A program made the translations under genes and the position numbers. The notes under the pieces were generated by a model. The model ran no database searches, was not told the DNA's origin, and saw nothing but the letters and a program-made list of their open reading frames with translations. A stretch of 64,000 nt of DNA from positions 1 to 64,000 of the forward strand of contig NZ_JAPLET010000016.1 of assembly GCF_026391055.1 (NCBI RefSeq), given 5' to 3'. Of this stretch, positions 27,982-36,004 are shown piece by piece; position 1 is the first letter of the stretch; every line of letters begins with the position of its first letter. The stretch is from Spirosoma sp. (lineage in GTDB: Bacteria; Bacteroidota; Bacteroidia; Cytophagales; Spirosomataceae).

Positions 27982-29073
27982 ATGGCTGAACAGGAAATAA
28001 AGCCTCAACTCTTAAAAGTCACTATTGACGGAATTGAAGTAGAAGTAGAACCGGGAACAACTATTTTGCAGGCTGCCCGCAAAATAGGTCCGGCAGTAGC
28101 TCCTCCGGCCATGTGCTATTACCAACCTCTGAAAGGAAGCGGGGGTAAATGCCGGGCCTGTCTGGTACGCGTTGCGGCCGGATCAGCAAAAGACCCGCGG
28201 CCGATGCCAAAGCTGGTCGCTTCATGTCTAACGGCTGTGCAGGATGGCATGATCGTCGAAAACGAAACCAGCCCGCAAGTCATTGATGCTCGTAATGGTG
28301 TCGTTGAATTTCTGCTGCTCAACCACCCACTCGATTGCCCTGTTTGCGACCAGGCCGGTGAGTGCGATCTTCAAAACTTTGCCTTCGATCATGGTAAAGC
28401 AACTACCCGGTACGAGGAAGATCGTCGGACATTTGAGAAACGGGATATCGGGCCGAATATTCAGTTGCACATGACGCGCTGTATTCTATGCTACCGGTGT
28501 GTGTATACCGCCGATCAGATTACGAACAAGCGTGTACATGGTGTTATGAATCGGGGCGATGCGTCGGAAATTAGCACATATATTGAGAAGGCCATCGACA
28601 ATGACTTTTCTGGTAACGTCATTGATGTGTGTCCGGTTGGGGCACTCACGGATAAAACGTATCGGTTTAAAAACCGGGTTTGGTTCACCAAGCCTGTCGA
28701 TGCCCACCGCAACTGCCCTACCTGTTCAGGCAAGGTAACACTTTGGTACCGGGGCGATGAGGTGATTCGAGTAACGGCCCGGAAAAACGAATGGAACGAG
28801 GTAACCGAGTTCATTTGTAATACCTGCCGCTTTGAAACGAAAAAGACCAGCGACTGGACCATCGAAGAACCAACGAAAATCTCCCGCAGCTCAGTCATTT
28901 CTGCGAACAAATACCGGGCCGACACAATTAAGCCCAGTTTTGGTGAGCGCCTGGCGGCTGCCGATTACAAACCTATCGACGATAAGCGCGATACATCGCA
29001 ACTGTCCATTCAACAGTTACCAGCCGAGCGATTTGCCCACGTGTTACCAGCCGCACTAGATCCAGAACCTTAA
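27982..29073 (+). CDS. nuoG: NADH-quinone oxidoreductase subunit G, short form
   Basis: A 363-residue NuoG. The N-terminal [2Fe-2S] ferredoxin domain has MCYYQPLKGSGGKCRACLV; next the His-Cys cluster N5 (HPLDCPVCDQAGECDLQ); then CILCYRC and VCPVGAL for N4. A further pair CPTC and CNTC lies in the remnant of the molybdopterin-type domain. The large C-terminal domain found in E. coli NuoG (about 900 residues) is absent. Short NuoG is usual for Bacteroidota as far as I know, so this is probably not a truncation event. The C-terminus after CRFETKK is poorly conserved and Pro/Thr/Ser-rich. Confidence 0.93.
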   Translation: MAEQEIKPQLLKVTIDGIEVEVEPGTTILQAARKIGPAVAPPAMCYYQPLKGSGGKCRACLVRVAAGSAKDPRPMPKLVASCLTAVQDGMIVENETSPQVIDARNGVVEFLLLNHPLDCPVCDQAGECDLQNFAFDHGKATTRYEEDRRTFEKRDIGPNIQLHMTRCILCYRCVYTADQITNKRVHGVMNRGDASEISTYIEKAIDNDFSGNVIDVCPVGALTDKTYRFKNRVWFTKPVDAHRNCPTCSGKVTLWYRGDEVIRVTARKNEWNEVTEFICNTCRFETKKTSDWTIEEPTKISRSSVISANKYRADTIKPSFGERLAAADYKPIDDKRDTSQLSIQQLPAERFAHVLPAALDPEP

Positions 29074-29123
29074 GATGGCCACGGGCTTACTAACCCGATA
29101 TAACGCTAAAAAACTCTATTAAA

Positions 29124-30278
29124 ATGGACTTAACCGTATTACTCGTTAAAGGGATCATTATCCTCGTTATTTTCGGGATAACGCTCCTGATTGCGACTTA
29201 CTCCACGTACGCCGAGCGGAAAGTGGCGGCTTTCCTGCAAGATCGCCTGGGACCAAATCGGGCAGGCCCCTGGGGGCTTCTACAACCCATTGCTGATGCC
29301 GGTAAAATGTTCTTCAAAGAAGATTTTATTCCATCTCAGGCAAGCAAATGGCTGTTTATTCTGGGCCCTTGTCTGGCCATGCTCACGGCTCTGATGTCGA
29401 GTGCCGTTATCCCATTTGGCGACAGTATCCGGTTCGATAACTACTCGATTCCCGTTCAGGGTATTGAAATCAACATTGGAGTGTTGTACATCTTTGGTGT
29501 TGTTTCTCTGGGTGTGTATGGCATCATGGTTGGCGGATGGGCGTCGAACAATAAGTTCTCACTCCTGGGCGCTATCCGGGCGGCATCGCAGAACATTAGT
29601 TACGAAATTGCGCTTGGACTGTCGATGATTGCCATTCTTATGATGACCGGATCGTTATCCGTACGGGCCATCGTCGATCAGCAGGCCAGCTTTTTCGAGT
29701 GGAATATTTTCACGCAGCCTTTAGGCTTTGTTATTTTCCTGACCTGCGCCTTTGCGGAGTGTAATCGTACCCCCTTCGACTTACCGGAGTGCGAAACAGA
29801 GCTGGTTGGTGGCTACCACACCGAGTATAGTTCAATGAAACTGGGTTTCTACCTGTTTGCGGAGTACATCAACATGTTTGTGTCGTCGGCATTCGTATCG
29901 GCGCTGTATTTTGGCGGATTCCATTACCCGTTCATGAATGAAGTAGGCAGCGCGCTCGAACGGTCAATGGGTGCTATAACCGGGCACAACATCGCGACAG
30001 CCATTGGCTTTGTCGTGTTCTTCGGCAAGATTTTCTTCTTCATCTTTTTCTTCATGTGGGTTCGGTGGACACTTCCCCGTTTCCGTTACGACCAATTGAT
30101 GAATCTGGGCTGGAAGACCCTCATCCCATTGTCAATTCTGAACGTTGTGATAACCGGCGCTGGCCTGTTATACAATTTTAAATATGCCACCTGGGCCATT
30201 GTTATTGTTATGGTTCTGATGGTTATTGTTTCGGGTGCACGGGCACCGAAGCGGGAGGCTATTCCGCAGCAAGTTTAA
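29124..30278 (+). CDS. nuoH: NADH-quinone oxidoreductase subunit H
   Basis: A 384-residue membrane subunit with about eight helices at the junction of the two arms. Motifs include YAERKVAAFLQDRLGPNRAGP, ADAGKMFFKEDFIP, FAECNRTPFDLPECETELVGGYHTEY and the acidic EYINMFV. It forms part of the quinone channel and links it to the proton path. A C-terminal extension (KYATWAIVIVMVLMVIVSGARAPKREA) adds one more helix than E. coli NuoH. Confidence 0.97.
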   Translation: MDLTVLLVKGIIILVIFGITLLIATYSTYAERKVAAFLQDRLGPNRAGPWGLLQPIADAGKMFFKEDFIPSQASKWLFILGPCLAMLTALMSSAVIPFGDSIRFDNYSIPVQGIEINIGVLYIFGVVSLGVYGIMVGGWASNNKFSLLGAIRAASQNISYEIALGLSMIAILMMTGSLSVRAIVDQQASFFEWNIFTQPLGFVIFLTCAFAECNRTPFDLPECETELVGGYHTEYSSMKLGFYLFAEYINMFVSSAFVSALYFGGFHYPFMNEVGSALERSMGAITGHNIATAIGFVVFFGKIFFFIFFFMWVRWTLPRFRYDQLMNLGWKTLIPLSILNVVITGAGLLYNFKYATWAIVIVMVLMVIVSGARAPKREAIPQQV

Positions 30279-30368
30279 GTTAACGGGTATTCGTTTTTTG
30301 GCTTTGAATTAGCTAAAGACAGTCTGAGAAGTCAGAAACCGAAAATCATAAACCGAATACTGAAAAGA

Positions 30369-30935
30369 ATGCAACTAACGAATCGATCTAAACAAGTCAG
30401 CAATAAGGAAATGACGCTGGCCGAAAAGATGTACCTGCCCGCTATTGTTGGCGGGTTAGCCATCACGATCAGCCACTTTTTCCGGAAGAAGCCGACGATT
30501 CAGTACCCTGAGGTAAAAAAATACCTTGGCCCTATTTATCGCGGGCATCACATTCTGAAGCGGGATGAGCAGGGCCGTGAGCGTTGCACCGCTTGTGGCT
30601 TATGCGCCGTGGCCTGCCCGGCAGAAGCTATCTCTATGGTAGCGGCAGAGCGAAAAAAGGGAGAAGAAAACCTCTATAGAGAAGAGAAGTATGCCGCTGT
30701 TTACGAAATCAACATGCTGCGTTGTATCTTCTGCGGTCTGTGCGAGGAGGCTTGCCCTAAACAGGCCGTTTATCTTCGTCACGACCTGATGGTTCCTGTT
30801 TTCCAGGAGCGCGACGAAGTTATTTACGGGAAAGATCGGCTGGTCGAGAACATGAACGACCGATATATCCGGGTAGCTAATTCTGAAGTGCAGGCTACGC
30901 CAACGGAGCCCAGCCTGACACGGGCCGCCACCTAG
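30369..30935 (+). CDS. nuoI: NADH-quinone oxidoreductase subunit I
   Basis: A 188-residue ferredoxin-like subunit with two [4Fe-4S] binding motifs, CTACGLCAVACP and CIFCGLCEEACP, which hold N6a and N6b. The N-terminal amphipathic stretch (YLPAIVGGLAITISHFFRKKPTIQYP) anchors it to the membrane arm. The 90-nt spacer upstream contains a degenerate inverted repeat around GTATTCG (about 30291-30352). Confidence 0.96.
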   Translation: MQLTNRSKQVSNKEMTLAEKMYLPAIVGGLAITISHFFRKKPTIQYPEVKKYLGPIYRGHHILKRDEQGRERCTACGLCAVACPAEAISMVAAERKKGEENLYREEKYAAVYEINMLRCIFCGLCEEACPKQAVYLRHDLMVPVFQERDEVIYGKDRLVENMNDRYIRVANSEVQATPTEPSLTRAAT

Positions 30936-30976
30936 CCGACATTTTTCTATTGTTGCTCATTCGACAAAGTTATACA

Positions 30977-31531
30977 ATGACTGAATTTCTAAGTTTTTTC
31001 AAGACTCTGACGCCAACCGGCTATCTGTTTCTTTTCCTGACGGTGCTTACCTTGTTTAGTGCCATTGGCGTTGTTACCGCGCGTAATCCTATCTACAGCG
31101 TGCTGGCCTTAATTGCTACGTTCTTCTGTTTATCGGGCCATTACGTGCTGCTGAACGCTCAGTTTCTGGCGGCTGTCAACATTATTGTTTACGCAGGTGC
31201 CATCATGGTCTTGTTTCTGTTCACCATCATGTTTCTGAACCTTCGAAAAGAAGATGAAGAATCGAAAACAAACCTGACCAAAATGGCGTCGGTGGTTGTT
31301 GGCGGCTTATTGATGATCATGCTTATCACAATTTTCCGGGCCAAAAGTGCACAGGTACCTACTGTCAGCGCTACCTCCTTTAGCGCGAAAACAGGGTTAG
31401 TTGAAAACTTGGGACAGTTGCTTTACAGCGATTACATTTTGCCTTTTGAACTTGCATCGGTCCTTTTCCTGGTCGCTATGGTTGGTGCCGTAATGCTCGG
31501 TAAACGCGAAGCAGGTGACCGTCATTTCTGA
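30977..31531 (+). CDS. nuoJ: NADH-quinone oxidoreductase subunit J
   Basis: A 184-residue membrane subunit with five helices; start at ATG 30977 rather than a TTG 27 bases upstream. The typical motifs RNPIYSVLALIATFFCLSGHYVLLNAQFLAAVNIIVYAGAIMVLFLF and VLFLVAMVGAVMLGKR are present. It is the last complex I gene in this locus: an intrinsic terminator follows 36 nt later and nuoK, L, M and N are missing. Confidence 0.95.
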   Translation: MTEFLSFFKTLTPTGYLFLFLTVLTLFSAIGVVTARNPIYSVLALIATFFCLSGHYVLLNAQFLAAVNIIVYAGAIMVLFLFTIMFLNLRKEDEESKTNLTKMASVVVGGLLMIMLITIFRAKSAQVPTVSATSFSAKTGLVENLGQLLYSDYILPFELASVLFLVAMVGAVMLGKREAGDRHF

Positions 31532-31567
31532 CCAGGATGTATTACATTTAATTGGTCTTTTTGATTT

Positions 31568-31604
31568 AAAAAGCCGCTCATACGAAAAAATGAGCGGCTT
31601 TTTT
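31568..31604. terminator. Bidirectional terminator between nuoJ and the YncE-like gene
   Basis: A 13-bp perfect stem (AAAAAGCCGCTCA with TGAGCGGCTTTTT) and a 10-nt loop. T-runs lie on both strands, so it can serve both the nuo operon and the convergent gene that ends at 31609. Confidence 0.88.
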
Positions 31605-31608
31605 ATGC

Positions 31609-32772
31609 TCAATTCTTTGCTGAGTGCTTCACTTGCCCTAGCCCAAACTGATCGCCTGCGGCTACGGCACGGTTCCCAGCGAAATGAATCTCGACCATTT
31701 TTTCGCTCTGAACGTCATTATGCTGCTGATCCTCCAGACTGGCGATGATCTTCCGGGTCTTCACATCAATTACATCGCCGGTTGATGGATAGGCGTATTT
31801 ACCATCCAGACTAAACGTGATCCAGCCGGGCATATCTTTTAGCAAAATAGATGTTTTTTGTACCGGCGGCATAACGGTATTATCGAACACATGAAGGCGA
31901 TTGTTAGCCCCGTCGCATAGCCAGATTTCCTTTTCATCGGGAGTCATACCAATGCCGTGGCTCGGGCAGCCATGCCGCTTCACTTCGCCGATGTTGAACC
32001 CTTCTACAACCACTCGGTGCAGAAACTTCCCACTTACCAGATTACCAACTTCAAAACCAAGCAAACCATTGACATTCACATACACCAGCGTCTGAGCACC
32101 GTTAATCGTAAACGGCCGAATGTCGGCGCCAAACGGACCAACTTTTTTAATAACCGTGTGCGTTTTCGCATCGGCCACATTGAGCATGGTCGATTTGAGG
32201 CCTGCCAGATAAACGTAATTACCGTCGGGCCCATAAATGGTGTTATGAGCACCGGAGTTTGTAACAATTTTCTTGATGACAGTTCCGGTTTTAGCATCCA
32301 CCACCGTCCAGAATTCTTTCTCCAGCGAAGGCATGTAAATGGTCTGCCCATCTGGCGAGATTGAAATACGATCAACGCCCCCTTCATACTGCTTTTCCCA
32401 TAAGATCTTTTCGGTAGTAAGATCAATACATTGGAGCGCTTCCAGCGTGCTGATATAAAGGCAATTCGTTGCCAGACTTACATCAACGCCTTTTACATTA
32501 GAGGGTTTACCATCTTTACTAAAGCCACCGGTTTTTATAAACTTCACAAACCGATGATTATTATCAATATCGAACACCTGAATTCCGTGCCCACCATAAC
32601 CCAGATAATTACGAACACCGGGCGTTACAACGTATAAATACCGCTGCACTTTAGGTGCCGGTGTTCCGACATTCCACGTCAAACCAGCGGGAGGTAAGGC
32701 TATCCAGCCAGTAGCCGTAATGAGCAGCAGGCTGGATAGTAATAGAGAGAAGGCAGTACTTTTCTGTTTCAT
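31609..32772 (-). CDS. YncE-family beta-propeller protein, exported
   Basis: A 387-residue protein with a signal peptide (LLLSSLLLITATGWIALPPAG) and repeated propeller blades: RISISPDGQTIYMPSLEKEFWTVVDAKTGTVIKKI, GPDGNYVYLAGLKSTMLNVADAKTHTVIKKV, MTPDEKEIWLCDGANNRLHVFD. This matches the YncE/YVTN seven-bladed group, whose members lie in the periplasm or on the surface and often have no known enzymatic role. The repeated D-KT/AKT-G-VIKKI blade ends are conserved. Monocistronic and convergent with nuo. I can name the fold but not the function. Confidence 0.85.
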   Translation of the reverse strand: MKQKSTAFSLLLSSLLLITATGWIALPPAGLTWNVGTPAPKVQRYLYVVTPGVRNYLGYGGHGIQVFDIDNNHRFVKFIKTGGFSKDGKPSNVKGVDVSLATNCLYISTLEALQCIDLTTEKILWEKQYEGGVDRISISPDGQTIYMPSLEKEFWTVVDAKTGTVIKKIVTNSGAHNTIYGPDGNYVYLAGLKSTMLNVADAKTHTVIKKVGPFGADIRPFTINGAQTLVYVNVNGLLGFEVGNLVSGKFLHRVVVEGFNIGEVKRHGCPSHGIGMTPDEKEIWLCDGANNRLHVFDNTVMPPVQKTSILLKDMPGWITFSLDGKYAYPSTGDVIDVKTRKIIASLEDQQHNDVQSEKMVEIHFAGNRAVAAGDQFGLGQVKHSAKN

Positions 32773-32920
32773 GGCTTAGGTATTAATAAAACGAGCCATC
32801 AATGGCGCGTAGATAGAAAGGTATTCAGCACTCAATTATCCTCACCAGTAACTATGATTTGGCCACCAACACGCTTAGCACTTCAAGAAGACGTATTGAA
32901 TTGCACTTGTCAAAAGAAAA

Positions 32921-32938
32921 TAGTATGCTTGCATAATA
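32921..32938. promoter_or_regulatory. Operator-like palindrome upstream of the thiolase gene
   Basis: TAGTATGCTTGCATAATA is a near-perfect palindrome (half-site TATGC, two-base centre) found three times in the window, all before beta-oxidation genes (also 35924-35941 and 35972-35989). It lies 88 nt before the thiolase start. A TetR- or MarR-type fatty-acid repressor is the simplest reader; none is encoded here. Confidence 0.7.
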
Positions 32939-33026
32939 ATTTGACGAATCGCTGTAATTTTTCGTTTGAAAATTCAGTTATTGTCTTGAATTTCCTGCTT
33001 AACCAGTAAATCAACATCGCATTTTT

Positions 33027-34205
33027 ATGGACGCATACATTGTCGCCGGATATCGTACAGCAGTGGGCAAAGCACCACGTGGCGGTCTCCGCTTTACCCG
33101 CCCCGATGATATGGCGGCCGAAGTTATCAAGCATTTATTAAGTCAGGTTCCTGCACTGGACCCGGCTCGTGTGGAAGACCTCATCGTAGGGAATGCCGTA
33201 CCCGAAGCCGAACAGGGTATGCAGATTGCCCGTTATATAGCCTTACTTTCTTTACCCAACAGCGTTCCCGGCATGACCATCAACCGCTATTGCGGGTCAG
33301 GTCTGGAAGCTATTGCCATTGCTTCGGCAAAGATCCATGCCGGACTGGCCGACTGCATTATTGCCGGTGGCACGGAGTCAATGTCTATGGTACCCGTAAT
33401 GGGCTGGAAAACAGCTTTGAATTACGAAATTGCCAAAGCGCACCCCGACTACTATATCGGAATGGGGCTTACGGCCGAACAGGTTGCCCAGCAATTCAAC
33501 ATTAGCCGCGACGCACAGGACGAGTTTGCCTACGCTTCCCATGTGAAGGCACTGGCCGCGCAGAAAGACGGCAAATTCACGGATGAAATTGTACCTATCA
33601 AGGTGAGTGAAACATATTTTGACCCGGAGAGCAACAAGAAAAAGACGCGCGAGTGGACCGTGTCGCAGGATGAAGGTCCCCGGAAAGACACTAGTGCTGA
33701 AGGTCTGGCAAAACTGAAGCCTGTTTTTGCCGCAGGTGGCTCCGTTACGGCCGGTAACTCATCGCAGACATCCGACGGAGCCGCTTTTGTGGTGGTGATG
33801 TCGGAACGGCTGGTCAACGAGTTGAATTTACAACCCGTTGCCCGCATGGTATCGTATGCAACAGCTGGTGTAGAGCCTAAAATTATGGGTATTGGACCTG
33901 TAGCCGCAATTCCTATCGCCCTTAAAAAAGCGGGCCTCCAACAGGACGATATCGACCTTATTGAGCTGAATGAAGCCTTTGCCGCTCAGTCGCTTGCCGT
34001 TATTCAGGAACTGGATCTAGATCCCAGTAAGATCAATCCGAACGGAGGAGCTATTGCGTTGGGCCACGCGCTGGGTTCAACGGGAGCGCGGTTGTCGGTA
34101 CAATTATTAAACGAAATGCGTCGTCGTGATCAGAAATATGGCATGGTGTCGGCCTGCGTTGGTGGCGGGCAGGGCGTAGCGGGCATCTTTGAGCGGCTGA
34201 ACTAA
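33027..34205 (+). CDS. Acetyl-CoA C-acyltransferase (thiolase)
   Basis: A 392-residue thiolase that cleaves 3-ketoacyl-CoA with CoA (beta-oxidation) or condenses acetyl-CoA. The acylated Cys is in NRYCGSGLEAI (about residue 89), followed by GGTESMSMVP. The C-terminal sites are ELNEAFAAQ, NPNGGAIALGHALGSTGAR with the catalytic His, and the proton-shuttling Cys in VSACVGGGQG. Whether it prefers long or short chains (FadA, AtoB or PcaF type) cannot be decided. It shares an operator-like palindrome with the acyl-CoA dehydrogenase 3 kb downstream, supporting a role in fatty-acid breakdown. No hydratase or dehydrogenase gene is adjacent. Confidence 0.94.
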   Translation: MDAYIVAGYRTAVGKAPRGGLRFTRPDDMAAEVIKHLLSQVPALDPARVEDLIVGNAVPEAEQGMQIARYIALLSLPNSVPGMTINRYCGSGLEAIAIASAKIHAGLADCIIAGGTESMSMVPVMGWKTALNYEIAKAHPDYYIGMGLTAEQVAQQFNISRDAQDEFAYASHVKALAAQKDGKFTDEIVPIKVSETYFDPESNKKKTREWTVSQDEGPRKDTSAEGLAKLKPVFAAGGSVTAGNSSQTSDGAAFVVVMSERLVNELNLQPVARMVSYATAGVEPKIMGIGPVAAIPIALKKAGLQQDDIDLIELNEAFAAQSLAVIQELDLDPSKINPNGGAIALGHALGSTGARLSVQLLNEMRRRDQKYGMVSACVGGGQGVAGIFERLN

Positions 34206-34212
34206 TACGCAC

Positions 34213-34271
34213 TGAAAAAATATAAAAGAGCTGGGTTCCGAGCCGATTAATCAGGTTCGGAACCCAGCTCT
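34213..34271 (-). terminator. Terminator of the M20 gene, minus strand
   Basis: A 15-bp perfect stem (arms 34227-34241 and 34257-34271, AGAGCTGGGTTCCGA and complement). A T-rich tract follows on the minus strand (complement of 34213-34226) but none on the plus strand, so it fits the convergent M20 gene best. It probably also stops the thiolase message. Confidence 0.7.
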
Positions 34272-34422
34272 CTGCATTGCACCAACAGGGAACTTCGCAT
34301 TAACAGGAGCGTATCAACCAATGAAAGACATGACATTGATATACTGACTCAACTGGTCGTTCATTACCTTATCCTAACGCCTACAAAATGCCCTGATTGG
34401 CAGTAGCCTGTATCTGAATTTC

Positions 34423-35718
34423 TCATTTTTCCCGGTCGATGGCCAGCAGCGTCTGCAATAACACTGTAGCACCGTTGCCAATATCGACCCCTTTCGAAAA
34501 TTCTTTGGGCGAATGGCTGATGCCGCCTACACTAGGAATGAAAACCATGCCTACTGGAGCGATTTGCGCTATTTCCTGCGAATCATGCCCGGCTCCACTC
34601 TGCATGTACCGGTAAGAAAGTCCCAGCGATTTAGCAGCAACGATGATCTTATCCTGGATTGTTTTAGCCGTTAGCGCAGGAATAACGGGCACACCCGACT
34701 GCGTGAAGGTAATGGTCGTTTCAGAGGCTTTGGCAATTTGGCTGGCCCTACTCTCAAATTCGCGAAACAGCGACCAGATTTTATCGTATGACAAATCCCG
34801 GATTTCTACACCCAGCACCACTTTACCCGGAATAACGTTGTACGCACCCGGCTCAACCGCCATTTTGCCAACCGTGCCCACTTGTCGGCCCTCATGACTC
34901 GTAACAACCTCATTCAGCGCAATAACGAGCTTGGAGGCTGCCAACAGTGCATCGCGACGGATATTCATGGGTGTAGTACCGGCATGGTTGGGTGTGCCCT
35001 CAATCGTGGCATCCCAGTGTTCAATCCCGACAATACCCTCAACAACACCGATCTGCTGGTTTTCAGTCATCAGAATACCGCCTTGTTCGATGTGCAGTTC
35101 GATGAAGGCGGTCAAATCGCCTTTCTTTCTGACCACTTTGCTCAGGCTGTCCGGATTGCCACCAATTGTCCGGATACCGTCGGCAATGGTTAGCCCGCTT
35201 TGGCTAATGGACTTAAGGGCAGTAGGAGTGATTTTACCAATCATGGCACCACTGCCAACGGTACCTCCTTCTTCATTCGCAAAAATGATCAGCTCCAGCG
35301 GGTGCTCCGTAACGACCTTGTTTTCGTTGAGCGTCTCGATCAACTCCAGCCCGCTAATCGACCCGACAGGCCCGTCGTAATTACCGCCATTGGGTACGCT
35401 ATCAATGTGTGAGCCAAAAGCAATAGGTTTTAGGGCAGAATTTTTGCCTTTTCGACGACCGATGATATTGCCCGCGTAGTCTATGGTTACGTCAAGCCCG
35501 GCTTTTTTCATCAGGGCGATAAAGTAAGCCCGCCCTTCCAGATCGGCTTTGCTATACGCTACTCGTCCTACTCCGCCATTAGGCAATTCGCCAATTTTAG
35601 ACAACTCTAGCAAACGAGTCTGAATCCGTTGCGGATTGATCTTCAAACTCAGTAACGGCACTTGAGCCCTGGCTACAGACGACACCAGAATCAGACAAAC
35701 AAGTAATGATTTTTTCAT
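34423..35718 (-). CDS. M20-type amidohydrolase (allantoate amidohydrolase/carbamoylase family), exported
   Basis: A 431-residue protein from ATG 35718, chosen because it gives a signal peptide (KKSLLVCLILVSSVARAQ). Dinuclear-zinc motifs of the hydantoinase/carbamoylase (AllC/HyuC) branch are present: GSHIDSVPNGGNYDGPVG, FANEEGGTVGS, ELHIEQG, and GAGHDSQEIAQIAPVGM with ISHSPKEFS. The dimerisation domain has TPNHAGTTPMNIRRDALLAAS. Related enzymes hydrolyse N-carbamoyl amino acids or ureido compounds in the cytoplasm. A signal peptide on this branch is notable and points to periplasmic use. It is opposite in direction to its beta-oxidation neighbours and not part of their regulation. Confidence 0.9.
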   Translation of the reverse strand: MKKSLLVCLILVSSVARAQVPLLSLKINPQRIQTRLLELSKIGELPNGGVGRVAYSKADLEGRAYFIALMKKAGLDVTIDYAGNIIGRRKGKNSALKPIAFGSHIDSVPNGGNYDGPVGSISGLELIETLNENKVVTEHPLELIIFANEEGGTVGSGAMIGKITPTALKSISQSGLTIADGIRTIGGNPDSLSKVVRKKGDLTAFIELHIEQGGILMTENQQIGVVEGIVGIEHWDATIEGTPNHAGTTPMNIRRDALLAASKLVIALNEVVTSHEGRQVGTVGKMAVEPGAYNVIPGKVVLGVEIRDLSYDKIWSLFREFESRASQIAKASETTITFTQSGVPVIPALTAKTIQDKIIVAAKSLGLSYRYMQSGAGHDSQEIAQIAPVGMVFIPSVGGISHSPKEFSKGVDIGNGATVLLQTLLAIDREK

Positions 35719-35923
35719 AAAGTACTGGAAAGAGATTGTTTTATAGACGATTGCGATCAGCGTCATTTTATAGTCAGCCAACAAAAGGCAAATAACTAAA
35801 TTTAAGGCTGTTAGATACCTTTTTTTTCACGGCAAACCTCGCTGTGGCTATTGTTATCGAACCAGACCGGTTAGTCAGGCAATGTTAGACTTGACAAGGA
35901 AAAAGTTAAACAAAAAATATTAT

Positions 35924-35941
35924 TAGTATGCTTGCATACTA
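35924..35941. promoter_or_regulatory. Operator palindrome (distal) before the acyl-CoA dehydrogenase gene
   Basis: TAGTATGCTTGCATACTA is fully symmetric apart from its two-base centre. It directly adjoins the -7 element TACTTTTG (35940-35947), so a bound regulator would block RNA polymerase. Confidence 0.75.
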
Positions 35942-35947
35942 CTTTTG
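35940..35947 (+). promoter_or_regulatory. Predicted -7 element of the acyl-CoA dehydrogenase gene
   Basis: TACTTTTG matches TAnnTTTG and lies between two copies of the operator palindrome, 57 nt before the start codon. Confidence 0.5.
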
Positions 35948-35971
35948 AATTGACTTTATTTGTTAACGAAT

Positions 35972-35989
35972 TAGTATGCAAGCATAATA
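35972..35989. promoter_or_regulatory. Operator palindrome (proximal) before the acyl-CoA dehydrogenase gene
   Basis: TAGTATGCAAGCATAATA is the third copy of the motif, with the opposite centre (AA for TT). It lies 48 nt centre to centre from the distal copy and 15 nt before the start codon. Confidence 0.72.
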
Positions 35990-36004
35990 AACTCTTTTTT
36001 CAAC

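Noticed and set aside
27982-29073. Truncation of nuoG
   Set aside because: The short form lacks the molybdopterin-type domain, but all expected Fe-S motifs are present and short NuoG is usual in Bacteroidota, so it is not a broken gene.
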